From contig NW_003107099.1 in assembly GCF_000003605.2 (NCBI RefSeq), positions 203,793 to 225,677 on the forward strand: a DNA stretch of 21,885 nucleotides. The letters are read 5' to 3'. The DNA comes from Saccoglossus kowalevskii (lineage: Eukaryota > Hemichordata > Enteropneusta > Harrimaniidae). The notes beneath the pieces were generated by a model. The model saw only the letters and a list, made by a program, of their open reading frames with translations, was not told the origin of the DNA and made no database searches. The position numbers and the translations under genes are program-made. How positions within the stretch are numbered: position 1 is the first letter of the stretch; every line of letters starts with the position of its first letter. This document shows, piece by piece, positions 12,501-19,700 of the stretch.

Positions 12501-12865
12501 GAAAACAACATGGCAGGTGAGTTAAATAGATACGTGGATTACCACCAGTAAGGAACTATGACAATGGTAAACATTATATTATCTATGCTATTGTGTGTCA
12601 AAACATAATGCAGGTAGTCCATCCGTAAGTCTGCTTTTTATATGACGTCAAACTCAGTGGCGTTTAAGTGTACAACAGCTGCAATTTTCAACGAGTATAA
12701 CAATTACGTCATCACAGTATCACCTACCTGTATCAAGTTCCACCATGCCACTGTTTCTGCAATGGGTGCAGTGACATTTTCACATATGCCGCCAAATAAT
12801 GCTACTTTAGGCGGTCCTTCCGCAACAGCTTCAAAAAACGCCTTTGTACCTTCAGCCATATCGCA
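53..12865 (-). CDS. GABBR2: GABA-B receptor subunit 2, 17 coding exons, 5' partial
   Basis: Seen: joined minus-strand exons 12865-12728, 11013-10843, 10478-10377, 10278-10213, 10021-9830, 8102-7878, 7154-7094, 6536-6456, 5649-5499, 4818-4686, 4547-4440, 3862-3740, 3077-2967, 1978-1754, 1302-1156, 788-680, 462-53. All introns are GT/AG and the frame is kept throughout, giving 850 residues plus stop. Partial-protein map: Venus-flytrap domain about 1-345, seven TM helices about 360-629, coiled coil about 655-705, tail to 850. Family knowledge: class C GPCR; subunit 2 pairs with subunit 1 at the plasma membrane and activates Gi/o. Blocks such as [30 protein letters not shown] and FHGYAYDG follow subunit 2 rather than subunit 1. 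Human GABBR2 is about 941 residues, so roughly 100 N-terminal residues lie upstream, probably beyond the window. Family assignment is secure; species, paralogue status and the true 5' exons are not known. Confidence 0.95.
680..788 (-). CDS. GABBR2: GABBR2 exon, end of coiled coil (residues 679-715)
   Basis: Acceptor GATGCCCGCAG before AAAGAT (phase 0); donor CACG/GTAATT (phase 1). It encodes [20 protein letters not shown] then [16 protein letters not shown], continuing the heptads of the previous exon. I chose this acceptor over an AAAG 36 bases further into the exon because only it joins in frame to the preceding GAG donor and keeps the coiled coil. Confidence 0.85.
789..1155 (-). other. GABBR2 intron (367 bases) inside the coiled-coil region
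   Basis: Donor GAG/GTAGGA and acceptor CCCGCAG, phase 0. Nothing else seen in it. Confidence 0.8.
1156..1302 (-). CDS. GABBR2: GABBR2 exon, post-TM7 linker and coiled coil (residues 630-678)
   Basis: Acceptor TTGGTGAAG before ATATTA; donor GAG/GTAGGA; phase 0. After [10 protein letters not shown] come [20 protein letters not shown] and AE, heptad-like hydrophobic spacing aligned with TSRLEGLQSENHRL of human subunit 2. This coiled coil pairs with subunit 1 in known receptors and masks its ER-retention signal. Reading past the donor gives a stop soon after, so splicing is needed. Confidence 0.9.
1303..1753 (-). other. GABBR2 intron (451 bases) after the TM7 exon
   Basis: Donor AAG/GTAAGT, acceptor GGTGAAG, phase 0. 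Nothing else seen in it. Confidence 0.85.
1754..1978 (-). CDS. GABBR2: GABBR2 exon, TM5-TM7 (residues 555-629)
   Basis: Acceptor CTGCTGTAG before GTG TTC; donor AAG/GTAAGT; phase 0. Contains [29 protein letters not shown] (TM6) and [13 protein letters not shown] (TM7). This is the best-conserved stretch of the gene and unambiguously subunit 2. Confidence 0.97.
1979..2966 (-). other. GABBR2 intron (988 bases) with a small hairpin element
   Basis: Bounded by donor ATG/GTAAAT and acceptor CTGTAG. No coding signal on either strand. It contains the 2762-2913 inverted-repeat element. The rest is unremarkable AT-rich sequence. Confidence 0.85.
2762..2913. mobile_element. Small inverted-repeat element (MITE-like)
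   Basis: The left end AACATTTTCTTTTCATCG is mirrored by the right end GTTGAAAAGAAAATGTT. Further in, ATTATGAGC is mirrored by GCTCATAAC, so the whole 150 bases can fold into one imperfect hairpin. There is no coding capacity. Size and structure fit a MITE; flanking duplication is not clear and the superfamily is unknown. Confidence 0.55.
2967..3077 (-). CDS. GABBR2: GABBR2 exon, ECL2 and start of TM5 (residues 518-554)
   Basis: Acceptor TTTTCTGTAG before CCGGAC; donor ATG/GTAAAT; phase 0. [17 protein letters not shown] aligns with PDPAGRDISIRPLLEHC, keeping the ECL2 cysteine. [18 protein letters not shown] then opens TM5. Confidence 0.94.
3078..3739 (-). other. GABBR2 intron (662 bases) between TM4 and ECL2 exons
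   Basis: Phase 0. Contains the AT microsatellite at 3510-3554 and a short ATT-rich run near 3630-3652. Confidence 0.85.
3510..3554. repeat. AT dinucleotide microsatellite
   Basis: About 45 bases of nearly pure TA repeat with a single TT interruption near 3543. It sits in the TM4/ECL2 intron. Confidence 0.95.
3740..3862 (-). CDS. GABBR2: GABBR2 exon, TM4 (residues 477-517)
   Basis: Acceptor ATGTCTAG before GTGATA; donor AAG/GTAGGT; phase 0. [20 protein letters not shown] then [11 protein letters not shown] aligns with [20 protein letters not shown] and CWQAVDPL of human subunit 2. Confidence 0.95.
3863..4439 (-). other. GABBR2 intron (577 bases) between TM3 and TM4 exons
   Basis: Phase 0. 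Contains the repeat copy at 3960-4130; otherwise nothing seen. Confidence 0.85.
3960..4130 (+). repeat. CGCCCTCTAGTGAC-ended repeat, copy A (right-truncated)
   Basis: It starts CACGCCCTCTAGTGAC and continues CGCTTCTGTGACGTCAAAATG, shared with the copy at 10719. It also carries GTAGTCGTTCGTCAT and TTTATTGACAGAT blocks shared with the copy at 8311. A distinct right end is not visible. Non-coding. Confidence 0.5.
4440..4547 (-). CDS. GABBR2: GABBR2 exon, TM3 and intracellular loop 2 (residues 441-476)
   Basis: Acceptor TTTTACTCACAG; donor AAG/GTGGGT; phase 0. [20 protein letters not shown] then TWRVYSIF matches subunit 2 TM3 ([10 protein letters not shown]). It is followed by basic RLKRK in intracellular loop 2, the region that in mammals contacts the G protein (human NVKMKKK). 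Confidence 0.96.
4686..4818 (-). CDS. GABBR2: GABBR2 exon, TM2 (residues 396-440)
   Basis: The acceptor follows a clear pyrimidine tract (TTTTTTCTTATCCATGCAG); the donor is GGG/GTGAGT, phase 0. It encodes [20 protein letters not shown], nearly identical to the IKMSSPYMNNLIILGG hallmark of subunit 2, then the TM2-TM3 loop ending LLCG. That cysteine is the TM3-top cysteine expected to bond to ECL2. Confidence 0.96.
4819..5498 (-). other. GABBR2 intron (680 bases) between TM1 and TM2 exons
   Basis: Donor CACAG/GTATGA and acceptor CCATGCAG, phase 2. No other feature seen. Confidence 0.85.
5499..5649 (-). CDS. GABBR2: GABBR2 exon, linker and TM1 (residues 346-396)
   Basis: Acceptor CTCGACAG before GG (phase 1); donor CACAG/GTATGA (phase 2). 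GGLPPLD corresponds to GSEPPKD. A hydrophobic run ([20 protein letters not shown]) forms TM1 and ends in basic MRFRKHR at the cytoplasmic face. Confidence 0.94.
5650..6455 (-). other. GABBR2 intron (806 bases)
   Basis: Lies between exons ending IIWQ and beginning GLPPLD, contiguous in the family. Overlapping minus-strand open frames at 5840-6235 match no domain and have no splice support. Confidence 0.85.
6456..6536 (-). CDS. GABBR2: GABBR2 small exon, end of flytrap domain (residues 319-346)
   Basis: An 81-base exon with acceptor GTATTTTCAG and donor CAAG/GTAGTT (phase 1 in and out). It encodes [20 protein letters not shown] then NSIIWQ, the counterpart of REVKVGEYN...DTIRFQG just before TM1. 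One NVT sequon. Confidence 0.93.
6537..7093 (-). other. GABBR2 intron (557 bases)
   Basis: Separates the two small flytrap exons. I see no gene, repeat or site in it. Confidence 0.85.
7094..7154 (-). CDS. GABBR2: GABBR2 small exon, flytrap domain (residues 299-319)
   Basis: A 61-base exon, too short to stand out as an ORF. Acceptor TTTACCAAG before GGGCCA; donor CAAG/GTAAAT leaves phase 1. It encodes [20 protein letters not shown], matching [20 protein letters not shown] of human subunit 2. The split codon G+CT with the next exon gives alanine. Confidence 0.93.
7155..7877 (-). other. GABBR2 intron (723 bases)
   Basis: Lies between exons ending FFGVT and beginning GPVKF, contiguous in the family. 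A plus-strand open frame at 7347-7664 is discussed among the rejected items; no repeat is evident. Confidence 0.85.
7878..8102 (-). CDS. GABBR2: GABBR2 exon, flytrap domain (residues 224-298)
   Basis: A 75-codon phase-0 exon with acceptor TTATTACAG and donor ACA/GTATGT. It contains [20 protein letters not shown] and [11 protein letters not shown], both diagnostic of subunit 2 ([10 protein letters not shown], MNxTxFFGVT). Four sequons (NST, NIS, NYT, NET) cluster here, as expected for an extracellular domain. Confidence 0.96.
8103..9829 (-). other. GABBR2 intron (1727 bases)
   Basis: Lies between the exons ending VSGL and beginning TPSEYK, which are contiguous in the family alignment, so no exon is missing here. 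Apart from the repeat fragment at 8311-8450 I see nothing in it. Confidence 0.85.
8311..8450 (+). repeat. CGCCCTCTAGTGAC-ended repeat, copy B (left-truncated)
   Basis: Begins with the GTAGTCGTTCGTCAT block of copy A, keeps a TTATTGAC block, and ends CAACTCTAGGGGGCGCG. That end is the inverse of copy A's start, with TTTACGTCACC inside it as the inverse of GGTGACGTAAA. Together A and B imply a family with terminal inverted repeats. Confidence 0.5.
9830..10021 (-). CDS. GABBR2: GABBR2 exon, flytrap lobe 2 (residues 160-223)
   Basis: Phase 0: acceptor TCTTCAG before GCTTAC, donor TTG/GTAAGT. It encodes [20 protein letters not shown] then ENWWNVTN, the IIPGWY core shared by subunit 2 proteins. 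The cysteine of GGCSSG corresponds to the third-disulfide cysteine (SSRC) in human GABBR2. One NVT glycosylation site. Confidence 0.95.
10213..10278 (-). CDS. GABBR2: GABBR2 exon, flytrap domain (residues 138-159)
   Basis: A 66-base, phase-0 exon with acceptor TTTTTTTACAG and donor AAG/GTAAGT. It encodes [14 protein letters not shown] then MALDVFCK, matching the VRIILGQFDQNMAAKVFCC stretch of human subunit 2. Of the human double cysteine the first is kept and the second is lysine (codon 10213-10215). Confidence 0.92.
10377..10478 (-). CDS. GABBR2: GABBR2 exon, flytrap domain (residues 104-137)
   Basis: Phase 0: acceptor CATATAG before GCGCAA, donor AAG/GTAAGT. It encodes 34 residues including [17 protein letters not shown], aligned with the ESFSNDPC region of human subunit 2. 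The human cysteine after the proline is threonine here (codon 10398-10400). Its human disulfide partner is lost in the next exon. Confidence 0.9.
10479..10842 (-). other. GABBR2 intron (364 bases)
   Basis: Donor TTT/GTAAGT, acceptor CATATAG, phase 0. Contains the inverted-repeat copy at 10719-10779; otherwise nothing seen. Confidence 0.85.
10719..10779. repeat. CGCCCTCTAGTGAC-ended repeat, short copy C
   Basis: CGCGCTATCTAGCGAC at 10719-10734 and GTCACTAGAGGGCGCG at 10764-10779 are inverted repeats with 13 of 16 matches, separated by 29 bases. The spacer contains CGCTTCT and TGACGTAAAT as in copy A. Possibly an internally deleted copy. Confidence 0.5.
10843..11013 (-). CDS. GABBR2: GABBR2 exon, flytrap domain (residues 47-103)
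   Basis: Phase 0 at both ends: acceptor TTTGCAG before CTATCG, donor TTT/GTAAGT. It encodes [20 protein letters not shown], then RTIPS and [11 protein letters not shown]. KYPxFFRTxPS is shared by both GABA-B subunits. Where subunit 1 has a GABA-contacting histidine (RTHP) this protein has isoleucine (RTIP), as expected for a subunit that does not bind GABA. Confidence 0.95.
11014..12727 (-). other. GABBR2 intron (1714 bases) with a 20-bp minisatellite
   Basis: Lies between exons ending NLIQ and beginning LSYAN, contiguous in human GABBR2 (NLVQLSF), so no exon is missing. It holds short AT-rich runs near 11210-11240 and the 12124-12243 minisatellite. Confidence 0.85.
12124..12243 (+). repeat. 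20-bp minisatellite, six units
   Basis: Exactly six tandem 20-base units of consensus ATTGCCGATCATTGCCGGTT. Odd units read CATTGCC and even units CAGTGCC at the same place, so the array is also three 40-base units. Each 20-mer is itself two similar 10-mers. Confidence 0.95.
12728..12865 (-). CDS. GABBR2: GABBR2 exon, flytrap lobe 1 (residues 1-46)
   Basis: First exon visible. The acceptor is a pyrimidine run ending TTCTCAG before a TGC codon (phase 0); the donor is CAG/GTAGGT. It begins [14 protein letters not shown] and contains [14 protein letters not shown] and WWNLIQ, the counterparts of the CDNAKG, FGGVC and WNLVQ stretches of human subunit 2. Both cysteines of the first flytrap disulfide (C of CDM, C of GGIC) are present. 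NVT is a possible glycosylation site. Confidence 0.93.
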
Positions 12866-13917
12866 CTGAGAAGAAGAAGTAATTATTATTATGATAAATC
12901 ATTATAATCTTGAGAATGTTATGTAATCTGCAAATGTGACCATTACACGCAGTTACTTCAAAAACCCGTGTTATGTTCTGACATTGTTTCAGTTCATTAA
13001 TTCGATATAGGATATCCAACCAGAAAAAGAAAGTATCCATGGCAACATATAACACTGCCAACAGACATCAACAGATTAGTTTATTTGTATTTGAAAATCA
13101 TTTTATTCACGGGATAACTTGCCTATGCATCTAACACTCGACAGACTAGGTAGTATTCAACCTGCCACACATTGGTAATTCACAAGCCTCGTTTTCTCCG
13201 CTTCTATTTCTAGTTTGAATGTCAGAATATGTAGTATTAAACCCGCCTCACATTAGTAAGTCTCGTTTTCATGGCTTCTGTTTTTTTGTGTTTTTTTTTG
13301 CGACGCTTTATTGTGAAGAATTTCGCAGTTGAGCCGAAACTTTACAAAACAAAATCTGTCAACAAACAAGCGGCTCTCTGATTGGTTCGACTATTAGGTG
13401 TTAGGGTTGGATAGCCAATCAGGCACAGTCTAAGTAGTTTCGCATTGACTAGTGTTTTGATTTTGTACGTGGCGGTGTTAGCGTGTCTGTTGCGGACACG
13501 TTTGTAAATGAGAAAGTATGGAGCGAAACAGCGCGTAGTTATGTCACGTCGCACAGCACAGCGCAGTACAGCAGCAGCTTGATTATTCATGCGTGCTAGC
13601 CTTGTTAATCAATATTACAAAGGACCCTGTCATGATGTCATCACCGCGTCAAGGCAGATATGCCGCAGGTTTTAATGTAAATATTATTAAATGGGTATGT
13701 TCTTTTCCAAGTAGATATAGTCCATGTTATACTGTATACAACGCCAATTCTGAGTTCAGGTCAGGTCACTATTTGCGTGCAGTCCGTACGGTTCCCGTGC
13801 AGTCACGATTGGGCCACACGCTATGATGGGCATTAATTAAGCAGTCACAAAACTCAAAGCTTGGAGGCATCATTAAAAACAATATCCCCTTCCTCCTACA
13901 CACCAGTTAACCCGATC

Positions 13918-13978
13918 AGTCCACTGCAGCGTTGGTGACATATTATAGAGGCTGCCTGTTCGAATCCGCACCCAGGGC
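13918..13978 (+). repeat. Possible tRNA-derived SINE fragment
   Basis: TGTTCGAATCC matches a Pol III B-box. About 35 bases upstream, CTGCAGCGTTGGTGAC loosely resembles an A-box. No tRNA cloverleaf can be drawn, so it is not a tRNA gene. The case rests mainly on the B-box, so it could be chance. Confidence 0.3.
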
Positions 13979-14837
13979 AAATCAAAATCAATATATGTCA
14001 AAATATGCCCTCACGATTCATGGAAATCTCATTAAACATTATAACCGAATTTTGTCCAATTATTTAGATCACCCTGTTGCAATACCAAATATATTCAGGC
14101 GTCATTAGAATAGTCGTTTTTATTTATTATAATAACTGTGATGTGACCATGAGACGTTTCTTTTAATGATGATGTCAATTGAAACCAATAAAGTAAGGTT
14201 TGTGGAAAGTGGTAGTATATCCAGCTATAATGAACGCCAGATGCAGTCATCAGCAGCAACGTTACTAACGTATACTACTGAAGATAATATGTTTACAGAA
14301 CACCATTCACTCACTAACTCCTCCCTCACACAGAATCACTCGGGTCACATCTAACATGCTTTACATGCATACATACAAAGGTGATTGAACTCTTGGAAGT
14401 ATTTAATATAATTGTTTCAGCTATTTAATTCACCAAGCGATTTAATCTAGTTATCGATCTGTCTCTGTCTATGTGTTCATCCTCACTGAACTGCGAGAGG
14501 TAATCTGCCATATTAGAATCAGTCGAATGTCTTAACCATATTTCAAATCTATTTAATATTTAAACGTGAAACGCATACTCTCAGGAAAGGTCAGATAATG
14601 ACCCCCGTTATATCGTGATATATGCACTCAGATCTATTACATTTTCATTTCATTATATATGGCAGGACAATTTAATGTGGAGTCACAGTATCATCGTATC
14701 ATCGGCGGTACATATAGTCGTGTTCGGGCTACACCAAGTACGTGCTAAGATTTAGGCTAATATGAATTTCGGCTAGACCCAATTGCGAAGGAACATTCAA
14801 ACTTGTTATGAATATACAAATCTTCAGTCTCTGTAAC

Positions 14838-15193
14838 TACTGTAAAACATGTTGAAAATGCGACATGTAATTTTATTTTTAGCGAATTGTGGTAAAATGA
14901 CGTAATAGCGAAATGTTGATTTAGCGAATTTCTCTTGTCATTGTTGATTTTCTGTTTTCACAATACTTGTCTATTGCGTGCCAAAATAAATGGGCAGTTA
15001 TCGCCTCCATAAAAACAAAGAAAAACTGTCAAGTGTAATTAGAAAACGCCTCGGATTTTTCTATGTTCCGGATTACTGTATACAAATCCCCAAGCCTTGG
15101 TCATTTTGAATTTGTAATAAAGTCATTAGCGACATCTTGAATTGGCGAATCAGTTCTCTCGCTAAATTCGCTAAAAAGATATGTTTTACAGTA
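14838..15193. mobile_element. TA-flanked MITE with TACTGTAAAACAT ends
   Basis: The left end TACTGTAAAACAT is the exact inverse of the right end ATGTTTTACAGTA. Just inside, TTTTTAGCGAATT at the left is mirrored by AATTCGCTAAAAA at the right. Counting TA as the target duplication, the 352-base element runs CTGTAAAAC...GTTTTACAG, fitting a Tc1/mariner-type MITE. Similar ends are common in marine invertebrate genomes. No transposase is present. Confidence 0.75.
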
Positions 15194-15430
15194 TGCTCAC
15201 TCAGTACAGTACCGTGAATAAACACAAAGTATATATATTCACATTTAGAAAGTACAGATTTGAAAATAACAGAAAGTAGTACTGTCATCATCAGTTCATT
15301 TTTCTCTCGATAACAATGTCCCTAGATGTGCTCGCGTTGATTTTCATGTCGGAAATGGCATACCGAAATGAATAGTTATGAATATAATAGTATAACCACC
15401 AAATGGACATTGAATACAATGTCGTTTTTG

Positions 15431-15556
15431 GTGCTTAGCTAAGCGTTCATGCATACTTCGTCAGCCCGTGCTAAGAATCTGCACCGGACCTTGAAAACGG
15501 ATTCGCTTTAACCCGTACTTAGCGTTTCTTAGCCCGTGCCAAGCGTTCGCGCACGT
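15431..15556 (+). repeat. Degenerate short repeats (AGCCCGTGC / AAGCGTTC)
   Basis: AAGCGTTC occurs at about 15440 and 15541, AGCCCGTGC at about 15463 and 15531, and a diverged ACCCGTACTTAGCGTT at 15511. Spacing is irregular. It may be an eroded tandem array; no function can be read from it. Confidence 0.35.
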
Positions 15557-16051
15557 TTTTGACCACACGAATAATTATCCAAGCACTGCGTCAAATAACA
15601 AGGTAGTGCAGCTCGTATATGTAATTAAACAGAATAAACATAAACATCACATTGTGAGCGTTTCAAAGTTTAAACATTAAGTCATCACAAGCAAAAACAA
15701 GTTTTTGAAATCTGGGAATTTTTATATTAACTGCAAAACATTTGATTCGAGATTGGCGGAGTTATACATCTCAAACTGAGTAATCAGGTGATTCGTCTTT
15801 GTTTACATCATCCTACACAGCTAAGCCTTCACATACGTCATAGAAAGTTGAATGTATATGACGTAACAAAATTTAAAGCTGCACTCTAAAATCATTCAAA
15901 GTTTTTTTGATTCGAATTTAAGAGTTATCTGAAGTTACGCGAATTGCTGGAAATATATATTTTTTCAGTTAAGTTTTCAGAGCGTCCGAATGTTGGCTAT
16001 CTTTTCGAACGCTGACTCTGATGATGATGACGAACCCCGGTGCAATTGACG

Positions 16052-16113
16052 CCGATGGACAATCAGTAACAGTAATAGCTCCGCTCTGTCTCGACTTAGT
16101 CGACAACAGAGAT
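16052..16113 (+). mobile_element. Terminal fragment of the AGCTCCGCT hairpin element, second copy
   Basis: CGATGGACAATCAGTAACAG, then TAATAGCTCCGCTCTG and a hairpin (CTCTGT, TCGAC, loop TTA, GTCGA, ACAGAG), parallels the end of the element at 20955-21001. Upstream GATGATGATGACG parallels the GAC-rich tail. Only this end is recognisable. Confidence 0.5.
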
Positions 16114-16614
16114 AAGGAAAATGAAATTGTGCAATTGAATACACCGATTGCGAGCAATGATTACTGAGTACTCTGCGTGATCACATGGGAGGTCAGCTTT
16201 GAGTATATATAGTTGTGTGACAGAGAAGCCATTATACCTAGTACCCATGGAGAGCTTAATTAACCGTGCCTAATGAAAAGAATTAAATCAAGCTCTGTGA
16301 TCCACTGGACGTCAACATCTCAATGGAATGAAAAAATAACTTATAAAACTATCCTGACATCCATTTGCTTATTCCGACCTTGATTTGTGTGGCCTGTGTT
16401 TAAGTGCAAAGCCTTCAAACGCCAGTCATCGCAAAACAACGCAGCAGTGAGCGGACTCTGAATATCCGCGATCATATCTACATCTTAATACGAAGTAATT
16501 CTACTTGTCTCTGAACACGCATACGGCAATTAGTTAATTTGCATATAATTGAAAACATCCCCCATAATTAGAAATCAATTACAGTGTCAGGGCAATATGG
16601 TTGTGTGGCAAATA

Positions 16615-16752
16615 TGTCGACTGTATCCAATGATAGCTATATAATCTCGCTCATCTCCATGACTGTATGTCGACTGTATCCAATGATAGCTCTATAATCT
16701 CGCTCATCTCCATGACTGTATGTCGACTGTATCCAATGATAGCTCATCTCCA
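16615..16752 (+). repeat. 53-bp tandem repeat, about 2.6 copies
   Basis: TGTCGACTGTATCCAATGAT recurs at 16615, 16668 and 16721, exactly 53 bases apart. The first two copies are nearly identical. The third lacks an internal block after AGCTC and runs out in CATCTCCAGG. The duplicated open frames on the minus strand are a by-product of the repeat. Confidence 0.95.
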
Positions 16753-19700
16753 GGCACTGGAATGTAAAAGCGTCCCAAGCGTACACATTATCATCGTCTT
16801 TAAATAGTGAGCGAGTGTATGTATTAAACACAACCATATGCATATTGTAAGCGAACTACAAAGCGGTGCCAGTTTCAAATATATGACGACCCGACCTAGA
16901 TTGTCTGTTTGTTTCAATGTGTGGAACACGTTACAACTCGTCTACATGTACGGTGTGTTTATGCAGTAGCCAAACTATTAACTACGACTATTTTAAGCAT
17001 CGCTCGAAAACGTAATCCCCTCGAAAGCTACCCTTCGATTTGTTAAATCGTCGTAAAACCACCCTTAATACATACGGCGCATAAGTTGTTGGTTTCGCTA
17101 GTTTACGACGCGCAAATAAAACACGTTGACGGTAAGAAATATGGTATAAATGACGCAATCACATAATCATAGTGTGATGGCCCATGCATATGTTTTAGTA
17201 AATTTACACCTCTATTTGTCTTCTTGCAATGACAACACACACGTATTTTACAATAAAGTTACAACTATGTTCATGTTCGGACATATTTTCGAGTTTAAAA
17301 AAGCCCAATGATTACAAAGTAGATTTGTGTGGAGGATTTACACACTGGATAGATTCAATTGAAGGATTGCGTTAGGGTAAAACAGATCACATACCCTCAA
17401 CTTTTACTGTGTACTTGTACTCAACACCAAGATAAGAAGTGTGATTATCGAATCATTATTTGCATAAAAATTCTAGGCCAAATATCCGACCGACGACAAT
17501 TCACCATTGGTTCCGTTGGCACAATAATGTCATCGTACCAAAGCACTACTGAGTTCGGTGACATAAAGTGTAGTTATAAGAAAGGTATATATCGTTATCA
17601 TTTTTACGAATAATAATAAAAATAATAGTAAGATGGATTCCCTTGAAACTAGTTTTGAAAATGTTCGTTTGTTCATTCCCTTTGCTGCCAAACAAATGTA
17701 TCACACTAAGATCACATTTGTGCCTTTTTTAAATGAGAATGTCCACAAACGACCGTGCAATGAATACGAATTTTAAAGTTAGAATCTTCTAACTGTTTGA
17801 AACAATCATAAATTCGCAACAAAACAACCAGCATATATTGTGAATGCAATTTATCACGAGAAGGATAAAATGTTCAATTAGTTCGACTTATATTTATGCG
17901 ATATTTATGTTTGAGTTTTATCTCCGGCATTTGTAGGTTTAGCGTAAATTACGTACATATTTAGGTTATCGAGATATAATATGCAGAACACGTGATCAAA
18001 ATTGTGTTATCCTGACTGAATATCCCGGGTGAGTTTGTATAATCAGTGTTTCTCATCGTATCCATTATAGTGCCTATCTGAACACTCTGTTTATGCATTT
18101 CTATCTCGTGTAGAGATCCGTCGATGACACATACAACGCAGCTTTACGTAATAGTGCACCTTAAGCAGTGATAGGACCCCTTGTATATATTGCTCCGTGC
18201 TTTGACATCTTCTGATTTCACGTACCATGTGTTCAATCTGTCGTCCCAAAACTTCAGTGTTTGTAAATCACTGACAACTCGGTCTCCTAAATATTTGGTT
18301 GTGTAAACTTAAATGACTGGGCAAATATAGTTTTATATTACGCTTGTGGTAGTGATTACTGGGTGATACTTAGTAGGTGACCGATTAACTCAGTATGTAG
18401 GGAACCAATTACACAGTTATCCAGTCATCTTGACTATCCCTTTTCACAGATAATGATAAAAAAACATTGTAGGTCTGTGAAAGTAATGAATCCCACCCAT
18501 TGACATCATACAGTTTATGAGTATCTCTTTGGGCTGCCGGGTAATATTACATAGTGCGCAAAAAGCTACGTTCACATTATGCCGGTATTTGGCTCGAGCC
18601 TGCATTGCAACGAGCATCGAAACCAACCGACCATGGAGACAAACTGCTGAACACAAACTCGGAACAAACATGGCTAAGAATGTTTCAAGGCATATTGCAG
18701 TTTTTCAAGGAAAACTGATAGAGTTTTCAAGATCAGTTTATTTCTGCGTCAGCTGTAAGCGGTCATGGGGCTTGCGCAACTTCAAAGTTGATATTGTCAG
18801 CAGTACATAACAAATCATGAAAGTGAAGTATAAGTGCTGAGATGTACGTGCACTTAGGGAACTACTATTGTACTTGTTAATTTCAAGGGTGTTGAACATG
18901 CTTATGCAGTTCGACAATTCAACTTACAACTTGTTTTTCCCATATCATCTTCTAGGAACATTGACTCTACCTAATATGCGTTTTTACACGTCTGGCCCGG
19001 GGTGAGACACAGCGACGTTTTTTTCAGTATAAACAGGGCTATTTTTATACACATTTATGATATTGCCACAAGCGTTGTGGTAACCTCATGCAATGATTAT
19101 ATAGCTTTCTTAAACACTTGATATGTATGCAATATATTTCAACAATATGCGGCGGATTTGACCGACAAGAGAGTAGAATTATACAATAGCGGCATTTGTA
19201 TGGAATGTAGTAAAGACTTGAAACTACTTTATCCGGACAGGGGGACAATTATTAAATGTCACGTGGTGTTATTCCTTATTGATTGAATAACGTAATCTCA
19301 AGTTTCTCTTTGCCGCAGTGAATACTCCCCATATGATGACAAAAATAGACTCTTTCCAAAATCAACAATATGTATATTGCAAGTCGGCAATATTGGACAA
19401 TTTCCTTAGCAATAATAACTGTCGAATTCCAAATCGATTCCCATTGATTTTCATTTGTGAATTTATGCAGAGGACTTTTCATTTTTTTAGACATACATTT
19501 TCTTCTATTCACCGGATATTAAAAAAAAAAAAAAGAAGAAGACGATTCAGTGCAGTCTGCTATCAGATTATATTAAACTATATATAGAAATTGTGTCGGG
19601 GCATGGGTGTATCCCCGCTGGCAACATTGATAAAGTGGGTCGGAATCACGTCATGTCAGGACACAATGGTGTCTTACTTTACGGTTTCGTCGTTTTCATT

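Noticed and set aside
13370-13590. Relatively GC-rich stretch with facing CCAAT boxes (CTGATTGG at 13378, CCAATCAG at 13415), considered as a promoter
   Set aside because: The two motifs are a perfect 8-base inverted repeat and may be a repeat remnant. No TATA, start site or first exon is seen next to it.
13954-13968. tRNA gene suggested by a TTCGAATCC box
   Set aside because: No acceptor or anticodon stem can be paired around it; at most a SINE remnant.
15969-16157. Minus-strand open frame
   Set aside because: It covers the hairpin and GAC-rich end of the repeat element, so it is a by-product of that repeat.
17359-17613. Plus-strand open frame ending near a GTATAT donor-like site
   Set aside because: No recognisable family and no convincing acceptor or partner exon.
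18444-18810. Overlapping open frames on both strands
   Set aside because: Neither shows a domain, signal peptide or splice context, and mutual overlap fits chance openness.
19276-19587. Opposed open frames with a lysine-rich run
   Set aside because: The basic run comes from a poly-A tract and nothing resembles a transposase or other family.
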